From Pseudomonas sp. ANT_J12 (GTDB taxonomy: Bacteria > Pseudomonadota > Gammaproteobacteria > Pseudomonadales > Pseudomonadaceae): 64,000 nt of DNA. The position numbers and the translations under genes are program-made. Positions 37,590 through 45,152 of this stretch are shown piece after piece; the first letter of the stretch is position 1; the number at the start of each line of letters is the position of its first letter. The notes under the pieces are model-generated. The model ran no database searches and was not told the origin of the DNA. It saw nothing but the letters and a program-made list of their open reading frames with translations. The DNA lies in assembly GCF_008370045.1 (NCBI RefSeq), contig NZ_VOBN01000005.1, forward strand, positions 1 to 64,000. The letters are read 5' to 3'.

Positions 37590-39941
37590 ATGAGTCCGTT
37601 GAACCTTGCCTCGCCCTTATCGCCCCGACGGCTCAAACGCCTGCCCCTGGCCCTGTTGCTGGCGGGCAGTGCCCAGGCCTATGCGGCCGACAGCACAACG
37701 CCCGAAGCGGCACCTGCCAGCAAACCCACTGCCGACAGTTCGCAGCTGGAAACCGTGACCGTCACCACCCGTCGCCGCGAAGAAAGCTCGCAAGACGTGC
37801 CAACACCGATGAGCGTCGTCAGCGGCCAGGCCCTGGAAACCCAGCGGGTCTATCGCATTCAGGATTTGCAGCAACTGGTGCCCAGCGTCAACGTCGCCTA
37901 CATGCATGCGCGTCAGTCCAGCGTGTCGATTCGTGGCCTCGGTAACAACCCGGCCAGCGATGGACTTGAAGGCAGCGTCGGGCTCTACATCGACAACGTC
38001 TACCTCGGGCGGCCGGGCATGGCGGTGTTCGACCTGATGGACATCGAACAACTCGAAGTGCTGCGCGGTCCGCAAGGCACGTTGTTCGGCAAGAACACCA
38101 CCGCCGGGGTGATCAACATCAGCACCCGCGCGCCCTCGTTTACCCCGGAACGCAGCATCGAAACTTCGGTGGGCGAGGACGGTTACTTCCAGACCAAGGG
38201 CACGATTTCCGGGCTGCTGAACGACGAACTCGCCGGGCGCTTTTCCGCGTATCGCACCCGCAGCGACGGCGACATCAAGAACGAATTCAACGGCCACGAC
38301 TTGAACGGTGGTTCTCGCGAAGGCTTCCGTGGCCAGTTACTGTTCAAGCCCAACGAGTCGTTCAACCTGCGCTGGATCGGCGATTACAACGAAGAGGATT
38401 CCAGCGCCGGCACCCGCGTGCTGTACAGCACCGGGCCGACCATCAATGGCGTCAATCTCTACGAATCACGGGCCGCTGCGGCGGGGGCGACGCTGGTCAA
38501 CGGCTCCCATCGCAAGGTCAATCTGGATAACGATCAACACGTCACGGTGCATCAGGGCGGTACGTCGGTGGAGGCTAACTGGACCTTGCCGAGCGACTTC
38601 ACCTTGACCTCGGTCAGCGCCTATCGCTGGTGGAATTTCACCCCGCGCAATGACGACGGCTTGAACGTACCGGCGAGCTACAACGCCGGGGTCTCGGTGG
38701 AAGATAAGCAGTACTCCCAGGAGTTTCGTTTGGCGTCGCCCAAGGGCGAATTCTTCGACTACGTGCTCGGCGCCTACTACTTCGGCTCGGACCTGGACAA
38801 CAAATCCTTCGCCTACTACGGCCCGCAAGCCGACATCTGGAACGGCACGCCACGGGGTGCACTGGCCAACGTCGACAGCGTCGGCAACGGTCATATCGAA
38901 ACCAACAGCTTTGCGTTGTTTGCCCAAGGCACCTGGCACCTCACCCCACGGCTGGACTTCACCGCCGGGGTACGTGGCACCTACGAAGAGAAAAACGCCT
39001 GGGTCACTCGCGATGCACCGGTGGGTGGCGCGGCGGTGACCGGTGCGGCGGCGACGGCCAGACGTGGTCGCACTGGCGCCTACGATTCCGGCGATCTGAA
39101 TCAGTACAGCTCCAGCCCCTCCGGCCTGCTGAACCTGAGCTACCGCTTTACCGATGATTTGCTCGGTTATGCGACCTTGTCCCACGGCGAAAAATCCGGT
39201 GGCGTGAACCTCGCGGTCGGCTCCGCACCCACCGCCGGCGCCGACTCGCTGCTGATCGGCACCGAGCGCGCGAACAACGCCGAACTCGGTTTCAAAAGCA
39301 CCCTGTGGGACCGTCGTTTGCAACTCAACGCCAATGTGTTCTGGACCCAGGTCAACGCCTACCAGACCAACGCCTACGACGACGTCAACCGCGTGCAATA
39401 CCTGACCAACGCCGGCTCGGTGCGTTCGCGCGGTGTGGAAGTCGAAAGCACGATCATCCCGTTGCGCGGCCTGACCCTGAACCTCAACGGTTCCTTCAAC
39501 GACGTCAGCTACCTCTCCTACAAAGATGCCCCGTGCCCGCCGGAAGTCAGCCAGCGTCCAGGCGCGCCGGCCTCTTGCGACCTCAGCGGCCACCAGGTGG
39601 TCGGCGCCTCGAAATGGATCGGCAACGCCAACGGCGAATACAAATGGAACCTGAGCAACGGCTTCGAAGAATACGTCACCGCCAGCTACGCGTTCCGTTC
39701 CAAAGCGGTGGGCACGGTGGAGGATTCCGACTACGGGCAGATCCCGAGTTACGCGGTGGTCAACTTATCCACAGGCCTGCGCGGCGACTTCAACCAGGGG
39801 CAGTGGGATGTGTCGCTGTGGCTGAAAAACGCCTTCGACAAAACCTATTACACAACGCTGTGGACGGGCGGCAATGGTGGTTATGAAGGGTTGCTCGGTA
39901 CGCCTCGGACGCTGGGTGTGACGGGTCGTTATGACTTCTAA
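37590..39941 (+). CDS. TonB-dependent outer-membrane receptor (SftP-like)
   Basis: This 783-residue receptor has a signal peptide of about 31 residues (ending AYA before ADSTT). A TonB box-like segment LETVTVTTRRREE lies near 53-65. A plug domain follows (about 65-180, with IRGLGNNPASD and LRGPQGTLFGKNTTAGVINI), then a 22-strand barrel ending in Phe (VTGRYDF). Position next to an SftR-like regulator and sulfatases suggests uptake of sulfate esters rather than siderophores. I start at the ATG at 37590 with an AGGAGC site. Confidence 0.92.
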   Translation: MSPLNLASPLSPRRLKRLPLALLLAGSAQAYAADSTTPEAAPASKPTADSSQLETVTVTTRRREESSQDVPTPMSVVSGQALETQRVYRIQDLQQLVPSVNVAYMHARQSSVSIRGLGNNPASDGLEGSVGLYIDNVYLGRPGMAVFDLMDIEQLEVLRGPQGTLFGKNTTAGVINISTRAPSFTPERSIETSVGEDGYFQTKGTISGLLNDELAGRFSAYRTRSDGDIKNEFNGHDLNGGSREGFRGQLLFKPNESFNLRWIGDYNEEDSSAGTRVLYSTGPTINGVNLYESRAAAAGATLVNGSHRKVNLDNDQHVTVHQGGTSVEANWTLPSDFTLTSVSAYRWWNFTPRNDDGLNVPASYNAGVSVEDKQYSQEFRLASPKGEFFDYVLGAYYFGSDLDNKSFAYYGPQADIWNGTPRGALANVDSVGNGHIETNSFALFAQGTWHLTPRLDFTAGVRGTYEEKNAWVTRDAPVGGAAVTGAAATARRGRTGAYDSGDLNQYSSSPSGLLNLSYRFTDDLLGYATLSHGEKSGGVNLAVGSAPTAGADSLLIGTERANNAELGFKSTLWDRRLQLNANVFWTQVNAYQTNAYDDVNRVQYLTNAGSVRSRGVEVESTIIPLRGLTLNLNGSFNDVSYLSYKDAPCPPEVSQRPGAPASCDLSGHQVVGASKWIGNANGEYKWNLSNGFEEYVTASYAFRSKAVGTVEDSDYGQIPSYAVVNLSTGLRGDFNQGQWDVSLWLKNAFDKTYYTTLWTGGNGGYEGLLGTPRTLGVTGRYDF

Positions 39942-39955
39942 CTTCGAAGTTATAG

Positions 39956-40020
39956 CAAACGAATATAAGTAGCTGTCATTTATGACAGTTGCTGGAAAGT
40001 CGTTTGTTAATTAATTTTTT
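39956..40020 (+). terminator. Nested hairpin after the receptor gene
   Basis: An outer stem CAAACGA/TCGTTTG (39956-39962 with 40000-40006) encloses an inner stem CTGTCAT/ATGACAG (39973-39988). AT-rich DNA ending in a run of T (40015-40020) follows. It is a plausible terminator 15 bases after the stop. Confidence 0.55.
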
Positions 40021-40061
40021 ATGGAGGATTTTTATTAACTTTAATGCGTAGAGGTTGCCCC

Positions 40062-40415
40062 ATGTCTAATCCTTTAAGTAGTACTTACGATAGTTCGGGT
40101 GATTATTCTTTATCAATAGAAAAGCATGATGAGGCGTCCGGAAAATTTTCTGGGCGCATGGGGCTTAAGTCGACGGGTGTCACTGAAGAAATAAACGGGA
40201 ATTTTCATTTTTATAATGACAGACAGCGAACATTTGTCTGGTTCAGCACGGGCGTGGATGATTGGGAGCTCATTGCTCCCTATAAAGATGGCAGTCCGGG
40301 CTTTTCTGAATTTGAGGGGGCACGGCTTCCGAAAGATCGCTCCAGGGGGGTGTGGAGCGATTTATCTTTACCAAGGGACCCGTACACAGAAGGCCATGAC
40401 GTGGTAACCGAGTGA
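40062..40415 (+). CDS. AT-rich small orphan protein, unknown function
   Basis: This 117-residue protein has a strong alternating-strand look (YSLSIEKHD, GKFSGRMGL, INGNFHFYND, RTFVWFSTG, DDWELIAPY) ending in a WSDLSLPRD segment. It is probably a small all-beta protein or lipocalin/avidin-like barrel; that is a guess from pattern only. There is no signal peptide and no cysteine. The ATG follows GAGGTTG. Codon use is distinctly AT-rich compared with neighbours, and it has its own terminator at 40466. This suggests acquired DNA between the receptor and tonB. Confidence 0.55.
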   Translation: MSNPLSSTYDSSGDYSLSIEKHDEASGKFSGRMGLKSTGVTEEINGNFHFYNDRQRTFVWFSTGVDDWELIAPYKDGSPGFSEFEGARLPKDRSRGVWSDLSLPRDPYTEGHDVVTE

Positions 40416-40465
40416 AGATCTATATAGAGATTTTTTGTGTTGGTGAACAAATCTAATTCGGCAAT

Positions 40466-40501
40466 AAGGCTGATGCATTGATATGTATTGGCCTTTTTTT
40501 T
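40466..40501 (+). terminator. Terminator of the AT-rich orphan gene
   Basis: A 13-bp stem begins AAGGC and closes with GCCTT, including three G-U pairs and a TGAT loop. It is followed directly by a run of eight or more T. It lies about 50 bases after the orphan gene's stop. Confidence 0.8.
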
Positions 40502-40781
40502 GCGCTTATTCGTCTGCAAAACTTTTTTGTTCATACCTTCCACGAATACTTTCAATGCTTGAAATGCATTGTCTTTTTCGAGTCCCGCTACAAGCCTTAC
40601 AGGACGTGGCTTTGGCGAAATTGACCGTTTCACATATACGATCTGGGTCTATCCATAACTTCAAAGATTACTTTAAGAGATAAGCGTCAGGCCCAATGAT
40701 TGGCCCATCGATACACCTCGCGGGGGATTCAGTGCGGGGTGTCATCGGGTTATTCGCAAAGAGACCGCAGGGAGTTAATCA
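40502..40781 (+). promoter_or_regulatory. Upstream region of tonB
   Basis: The first 180 bases are AT-rich and contain no supported gene. GC content rises from about 40690. An inverted repeat GCCCAATGATTGGCC (about 40692-40706) lies near that boundary. The tonB ribosome site (CAGGGAG) ends the region. The tonB promoter should be here. Confidence 0.4.
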
Positions 40782-41606
40782 ATGGGCAATGTCCAGACCG
40801 CCGCCGGCGCACATGAGCTGCTCTGGCGCCAGGCGCCGAGTGGCGAGTTGGTCGACCTCGGCCGGGTGCATCGCGTGCCGTTGGGCCAGTTGCGTTTGCA
40901 GCGGGCGCCCAAGGGCATCCTGAGCCGGCGCGAAGCGATCCTGCTCGGTGTGCTGGCGTTGCTGGTGCATGGCGCGGTGATCTATTGGGTCAACCAGCAG
41001 CCGATCAAGGAACTGCCGATCGTACCGCCGGAAATTCCGCCGATGACTATCGAGTTCTCGCGCCCGGCGCCGCCCGTGGTCGAGACGCCACCGCCACCAC
41101 CGCCACCACCTCCACCGGTTCAACAGGTGGTCGAGCCTCCGCCGCCGGTGGAAGACGAGTTGGCCGTGAAGCCGCCGCCACCGAAGCCGATTCCTAAACC
41201 AAAACCGGTCGCCAAACCTGTACCGAAACCGGCACCTAAAGCCGTTGAACAGCCACCGGCGCCGCCACAACCGACAGCGCCTGTTGCCGCTCCGGCACCG
41301 CCCGCACCACCGGCGCCCGCGCCAGTGACCCCGGCCTCGGCCAATGCCGCGTACCTGAAGAACCCGGCGCCGGAATACCCGTCCCTGGCCCAGCGCCGCG
41401 GTTGGGAAGGCACGGTGTTGTTGCGAGTGCATGTGCTGGCCAACGGCAAGCCCGGCGAAATCCAGATTCAGAAAAGCAGTGGTCGTGATCAGCTCGACGA
41501 GGCCGCGCTCAACGCGGTGAAGCGTTGGAGCTTCGTGCCGGCCAAGCAAGGTGATGTCGCCCAGGATGGCTGGGTCAGCGTGCCCATCGATTTCAAGATT
41601 CATTAA
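40782..41606 (+). CDS. tonB: TonB energy-transducing protein
   Basis: This 274-residue protein has a 45-residue cytoplasmic N-terminal extension before one membrane helix (about 48-68, ILLGVLALLVHGAVIYWV). A Pro-rich spacer (about 85-190) with Pro-Lys repeats follows, then the C-terminal TonB fold with YPSLAQRRGWEGTVLLRV and the SSGRDQLDEAAL helix. It carries proton-motive energy from ExbBD to outer-membrane receptors. It is followed by exbB and exbD in one operon, probably serving the receptor upstream. Confidence 0.93.
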   Translation: MGNVQTAAGAHELLWRQAPSGELVDLGRVHRVPLGQLRLQRAPKGILSRREAILLGVLALLVHGAVIYWVNQQPIKELPIVPPEIPPMTIEFSRPAPPVVETPPPPPPPPPPVQQVVEPPPPVEDELAVKPPPPKPIPKPKPVAKPVPKPAPKAVEQPPAPPQPTAPVAAPAPPAPPAPAPVTPASANAAYLKNPAPEYPSLAQRRGWEGTVLLRVHVLANGKPGEIQIQKSSGRDQLDEAALNAVKRWSFVPAKQGDVAQDGWVSVPIDFKIH

Positions 41607-41651
41607 ACCGAAACCAATTTCGCGCAAAAAATTTACACGAGGGAATACATC

Positions 41652-42377
41652 ATGACGTTACTGGCCTCTCCACTTGAATCCATCGAAGGCGCGGTGATCT
41701 GGCTGCTGGTGGTTTTTTCCGTTGCCACCTGGGGTTTGGCGTTGCTCAAGGGCGTGCAGTTCGGTCGCCTGAAAGCCCAGGATCGCAAGTTTCATAAACA
41801 GTTCTGGGCGGCGTCGAGTCTTGATTCGGCGGCCGAGTTAAGCGAAACCCAACCGGGTGCTGCGGCCCGTGTGGCCCAGGCCGGTTATGCGGCGATCCAG
41901 GTGGGTGAAGCGCCGCAGGCCAATGATTTGAGCCAGGCGATCAATCATCAGGATCGTCTGGAGCGCGCCTTGCGTCAGCAGATCGTCCGCGAACGTCGTT
42001 CGCTGGAAACCGGGCTGGCGGTGGTCGCGAGTATTGGCAGCACCTCGCCGTTCATTGGTTTGTTCGGCACGGTGTGGGGAATCATGGAAGCGTTGAAAGG
42101 TATCAGCGCGGCGGGTTCGGCGAGCCTGGAAACCGTGGCCGGGCCGATTGGTGCGGCGCTGGTCGCCACCGGTGTAGGGATCGCCGTTGCGGTGCCGGCG
42201 GTGCTGGTTTACAACTACTTTTTGCGTCGCCTGAAACTGACGGCGGCGGACCTGGATGACTTCGCCCACGACTTCTACAGCCTGGCGCAGAAGAGTTCGT
42301 TCCGCCTGTTGATTCATCCGACCTCGCACAAAGTCGTGGCCCAGGGTGGCGCGCAGAAAGTGAAGGAGGCGTCCTGA
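41652..42377 (+). CDS. exbB: ExbB/TolQ-family proton channel subunit
   Basis: This 241-residue membrane protein has three membrane helices: one N-terminal (about 14-34) and two C-terminal. The family core is TSPFIGLFGTVWGIMEAL near 137 and GPIGAALVATGVGIAVAVPAVLVYNYF near 168. With ExbD it forms the proton-driven motor for TonB. A GAGGGAAT ribosome site precedes the ATG, and exbD follows one base after the stop. Confidence 0.94.
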   Translation: MTLLASPLESIEGAVIWLLVVFSVATWGLALLKGVQFGRLKAQDRKFHKQFWAASSLDSAAELSETQPGAAARVAQAGYAAIQVGEAPQANDLSQAINHQDRLERALRQQIVRERRSLETGLAVVASIGSTSPFIGLFGTVWGIMEALKGISAAGSASLETVAGPIGAALVATGVGIAVAVPAVLVYNYFLRRLKLTAADLDDFAHDFYSLAQKSSFRLLIHPTSHKVVAQGGAQKVKEAS

Positions 42378-42378
42378 T

Positions 42379-42780
42379 ATGGCCTTCTCCACGCAAGACA
42401 GCGATGAGGTGCTGAGCGAGATCAACGTGACACCGCTGGTGGACGTGATGCTGGTGCTGCTGGTGGTGTTTATCGTCACCGCGCCGTTGCTGACCAATGC
42501 GATCCCGATCAACCTGCCCAAGACCGAGGCTGTGGCCCCGGTGGAGCAGAAAGACCCGCTGGTGGTCAGCATCGACGGCGCCGGCAAGCTGTTTATCAAC
42601 AAGGATGAAATCCAGCCGGACTTGCTGGAATTCAACCTGAAATCGGCGAAGGCCAAGGACCCGGAAGTGCGCGTGCAGTTGCAGGCCGATGACGGGGTGA
42701 ACTACGGCGAAGTGGCGCGGGCCATGGCGTCGATCGAGCGGGCGGGGATTACCAAGTTGTCGGTGATTACCGCGCGTTAA
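42379..42780 (+). CDS. exbD: ExbD/TolR-family motor subunit
   Basis: This 133-residue protein has one membrane helix (about 23-43) that carries the essential Asp in ITPLVD-type context (INVTPLVDVMLVLLVVFIV). A periplasmic domain follows. It completes the TonB-ExbB-ExbD complex. The gene starts next to the exbB stop and ends before a strong terminator. Confidence 0.94.
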   Translation: MAFSTQDSDEVLSEINVTPLVDVMLVLLVVFIVTAPLLTNAIPINLPKTEAVAPVEQKDPLVVSIDGAGKLFINKDEIQPDLLEFNLKSAKAKDPEVRVQLQADDGVNYGEVARAMASIERAGITKLSVITAR

Positions 42781-42798
42781 CAGATTTCAAGTTTTCCG

Positions 42799-42834
42799 GG
42801 GCCGTCTCCTTGGCAGGGTGCGGCCCTTTTTTTT
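42799..42834 (+). terminator. tonB-exbB-exbD terminator
   Basis: The stem GGGCCG/CGGCCC (42799-42804 with 42821-42826) is followed directly by eight T. It lies 20 bases after the exbD stop. Confidence 0.88.
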
Positions 42835-42842
42835 GGCGTAAA

Positions 42843-42974
42843 GATCGTTCCCACGCTCTAACGATCGTTCCCACGCGCAGCAAAGGAATGCCGCCCGGGA
42901 CGCTCCGCGTCCCTTCCAATGTCGTGACGCGGAGCGTCACAGGATGCATTCCCACGCAGAGCGTGGGAACGATC
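42843..42974. repeat. REP cluster, family C, with an extra arm
   Basis: The left side has two arms in series (GATCGTTCCCACGCTCTAAC, then GATCGTTCCCACGCGCAGC) facing one right arm ending GTGGGAACGATC. Inner arms GGACGCTCCGCGTCC and GACGCGGAGCGTC also form hairpins. The doubled arm suggests insertion of one unit at the tip of another. Confidence 0.88.
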
Positions 42975-42975
42975 A

Positions 42976-43090
42976 GTATCCGGCTTCATATTCTTTATAG
43001 GTCTTAATAAATAGCTTCTTATTCCTTAACGAATATAACTCTCGTCCCTATACTCGATCAGGAACAGACACGCAGCAGGAGAGCTCCCCC
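42976..43090 (+). promoter_or_regulatory. Promoter region of the hydrolase-SfnR unit
   Basis: An AT-rich island (42985-43060) carries TTATTCC-N2-AACGAAT at 43019-43033, plus TTCTTTATAGG and TTAATAAATAG nearby. The same TTATTCC-type motif is found at the atsK and MetQ-like promoters, so a shared sulfur regulator such as CysB is likely. Confidence 0.45.
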
Positions 43091-43672
43091 ATGCGCAACG
43101 AATCAATTCGCTACCTGATTGTGCCGGGCTGGCAAGGATCGCCGGAAGATCATTGGCAAAGCCATTGGCAGAACAGTCTGCCGAACAGCGCACGGGTGGA
43201 GCAGGCCGATTGGCTGACGCCACGCCGTGAAGACTGGGTCGCGGCGCTGGCCGAGGCGATTGCCGCCGACAGCACGCCGGTGATCCTGATCGCCCACAGC
43301 CTGGGTTGCATCACCGTCGCCCATTGGGCTGCCACCGCGCCGGTGCAGTTTTTGCGGCAAGTGCGCGGCGCCTTGCTGGTCGCGCCGGCGGACGTCGAAC
43401 GCCCGGCGTGCTCGCCAGCGTTGCGTAATTTCGCACCGATTCCGACCACCCTGTTGCCGTTCCCGAGCCAGGTCGTCAGCTCCGACAACGACAGCGCCGT
43501 CAGTGCACCCCGTGCAATGGAGCTGGCCCGCAATTGGGGCGCCGAGGCGGGAATTCTCTCGGGTGCCGGGCACATCAACGTCAAGTCCGGTCACCAGCGT
43601 TGGGAGCAGGGTTTTGCCTATCTCTATCGCCTGCAAAACCGCATGGAGCATCACGCCCTGCGCCGCGCCTGA
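43091..43672 (+). CDS. RBBP9/YdeN-family serine hydrolase
   Basis: This 193-residue alpha/beta hydrolase has the nucleophile Ser70 in LIAHSLGC. An Asp region SSDNDSAVS and a His in GAGHINVKSGH complete a probable triad. VPGWQGSPEDHWQ at the start is the family signature. Its substrate is unknown. The ATG follows AGGAGAGC. It precedes the SfnR-like gene by 53 bases and is transcribed with it, so a role in organosulfur use is possible. Confidence 0.85.
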   Translation: MRNESIRYLIVPGWQGSPEDHWQSHWQNSLPNSARVEQADWLTPRREDWVAALAEAIAADSTPVILIAHSLGCITVAHWAATAPVQFLRQVRGALLVAPADVERPACSPALRNFAPIPTTLLPFPSQVVSSDNDSAVSAPRAMELARNWGAEAGILSGAGHINVKSGHQRWEQGFAYLYRLQNRMEHHALRRA

Positions 43673-43725
43673 TTTCTATTTTTTCAACGCCCCCGTCTCC
43701 CGGCGGTTTTGGGCGGGAGTCTGCC

Positions 43726-44655
43726 ATGAGTTTTGAAGCCTTCGGTCAGCCGCTGCTGACCTTCCCCGACGCCGAAAAAAGCCCCCTGAGCATTCGCGCC
43801 AAAGCGCTGGTGTTCGTCGATCCACGCTCGCGGCAGTTGCGCCAGGAATTGGAGCAATTGGCCCCACGCGCCATTTCCGTATTGATTCGCGGCGAAACCG
43901 GCAGCGGCAAGGAATTGCTCGCGCGCCACATTCATCGCGCCAGTGATCGCGGCGGGTTGTTCGTCTCGGTCAATTGCGGCGCGATCAGTCCCACTTACGC
44001 CGACGCCGAATTGTTCGGCTACGCCGCCGGCAGCTACACCGGCTCGGCCAGCAGTCGCGCCGGCTGGTTTGGTTCGGCCAATGGCGGGACGCTGTACCTG
44101 GACGAGATCGGCGACTTGCCGTTGCCGATCCAGATCAAGTTGCTGTCGGCCCTGGAAAACCACGAAGTCACCCGCGTCGGCGCGCCCCAGCCGAGCCCGG
44201 TGGACGTGCGCCTGGTCGCCGCCACCAGCATCGACCTGGCCCAAGCCGTGGCAGCGGGAAAATTTCACGAACGGCTTTATCACTACCTCAGCGAAGGCCA
44301 GCTCGAATTGCCGGCGTTGCGCGAGCGAGTGGGCGACATTCTGTCCTTGGCGGAATATTTCCTCGGCATCTACAGCCAACGCCTGGACCTGCCCGTGCCG
44401 CTGATCAGCGAAGCCGCGCAACAGGTGCTGGAGGCTCACAGCTGGCCGGGCAACACCCGGGAGCTGGAGAACGTCATTCACTTCGCGCTGCTGGTGAGCA
44501 CCGGGGATGAGATCTTGCCGGAGCATTTGAATTTGCCGGAGGTGCCTATTTCATTGGTGCAGATTGAGAGTCAGATCAAACAGATTCTCGGCAATGGATC
44601 TGTGGCGGAACAAACAGCCTTGAAACAACTGCTAAAAAACGCCGCACTCCTGTAG
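43726..44655 (+). CDS. SfnR-like sigma-54-dependent activator, short C-terminus
   Basis: This 309-residue protein consists almost only of a sigma-54 AAA+ domain. Walker A is GETGSGKE (56-63), Walker B TLYLDEIGD (near 122-130) and the sensor region SWPGNTRELEN near 245. The loop that contacts sigma-54 reads GSYTGS (102-107) where GAFTGA is usual. There is no N-terminal sensor domain, as in SfnR, which activates dimethyl-sulfone genes in P. putida. I see no Fis-type helix-turn-helix at the end, and the stop TAG is supplied by the first REP of a tandem array, so the C-terminus may be cut short. Confidence 0.85.
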   Translation: MSFEAFGQPLLTFPDAEKSPLSIRAKALVFVDPRSRQLRQELEQLAPRAISVLIRGETGSGKELLARHIHRASDRGGLFVSVNCGAISPTYADAELFGYAAGSYTGSASSRAGWFGSANGGTLYLDEIGDLPLPIQIKLLSALENHEVTRVGAPQPSPVDVRLVAATSIDLAQAVAAGKFHERLYHYLSEGQLELPALRERVGDILSLAEYFLGIYSQRLDLPVPLISEAAQQVLEAHSWPGNTRELENVIHFALLVSTGDEILPEHLNLPEVPISLVQIESQIKQILGNGSVAEQTALKQLLKNAALL

Positions 44656-44979
44656 GAGCAAAGCTTGCTCGCGAACCAGACGACACGGTGTGTCAGAAAG
44701 AACGCTATCGCTGTAGGAGCAAAGCTTGCTCGCGAACCAGACGACACGGTGTGTCAGAAAGAACGCTATCGCTGTAGGAGCAAAGCTTGCTCGCGAACCA
44801 GACGACACGGTGTATCAGGAAGAACGCTATCGCTGTAGGAGCAAAGCTTGCTCGCGAACCAGACGACACGGTGTATCAGGAAGAACGCTATCGCTGTAGG
44901 AGCAAAGCTTGCTCGCGAACCCAGACGACGCGGTGTGTCATGAAGGACGCCTTCGCGGGCAAGCCTCGCTCCTACAGGT
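44651..44979. repeat. 61-bp tandem array of REP units, family B
   Basis: TGTAGGAGCAAAGCTTGCTC starts at 44651, 44712, 44773, 44834 and 44895, an exact 61-bp period. Spacers are nearly identical (CCAGACGACACGGTGTGTCA plus AAGAACGCTATCGC). Copies 3-4 share GTATCAGG where copies 1-2 have GTGTCAGA. The last copy diverges and the array is closed by an inverted GGGCAAGCCTCGCTCCTACA unit. It is a REP expansion, not a CRISPR. Confidence 0.95.
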
Positions 44980-45152
44980 AATGTGCGAGCTAGAGCTGTA
45001 TGAACAAAATGGAATATCAAAGTGAATAAAAGATATTGTTCGGGAATAAAAAATCCCGGTATTGTCCGCTTCACGCCAGCGATAGCACTTCACTGGCACT
45101 CGTACTAATAGCCGTCGCCATAAGCGACCGTGATTTCCGATAAGGACACTGC
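44980..45152 (+). promoter_or_regulatory. Promoter region of the orphan MetQ-like gene
   Basis: AT-rich DNA between the REP array and the gene. On the minus strand it reads TTATTCC-N2-AACAAT (plus-strand 45035-45049), matching the motif at the atsK and hydrolase promoters. A small hairpin CGGGA/TCCCG (45041-45058) overlaps it. Confidence 0.4.

Noticed and set aside
37590..39941. TonB-dependent receptor as a siderophore receptor
   Set aside because: There is no FecI/FecR-type regulator, signalling domain or siderophore gene nearby; the neighbours are sulfatases and an SftR-like LysR regulator.
40280..40683. Small frames on both strands in the AT-rich gap before tonB
   Set aside because: One is antisense to the orphan gene and its terminator, and the other has no ribosome site; neither has a recognisable pattern.
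44651..44979. Regular repeats resembling a CRISPR array
   Set aside because: The spacers are nearly identical to each other and the unit is a known REP palindrome; there are no cas genes. It is a tandem REP expansion.
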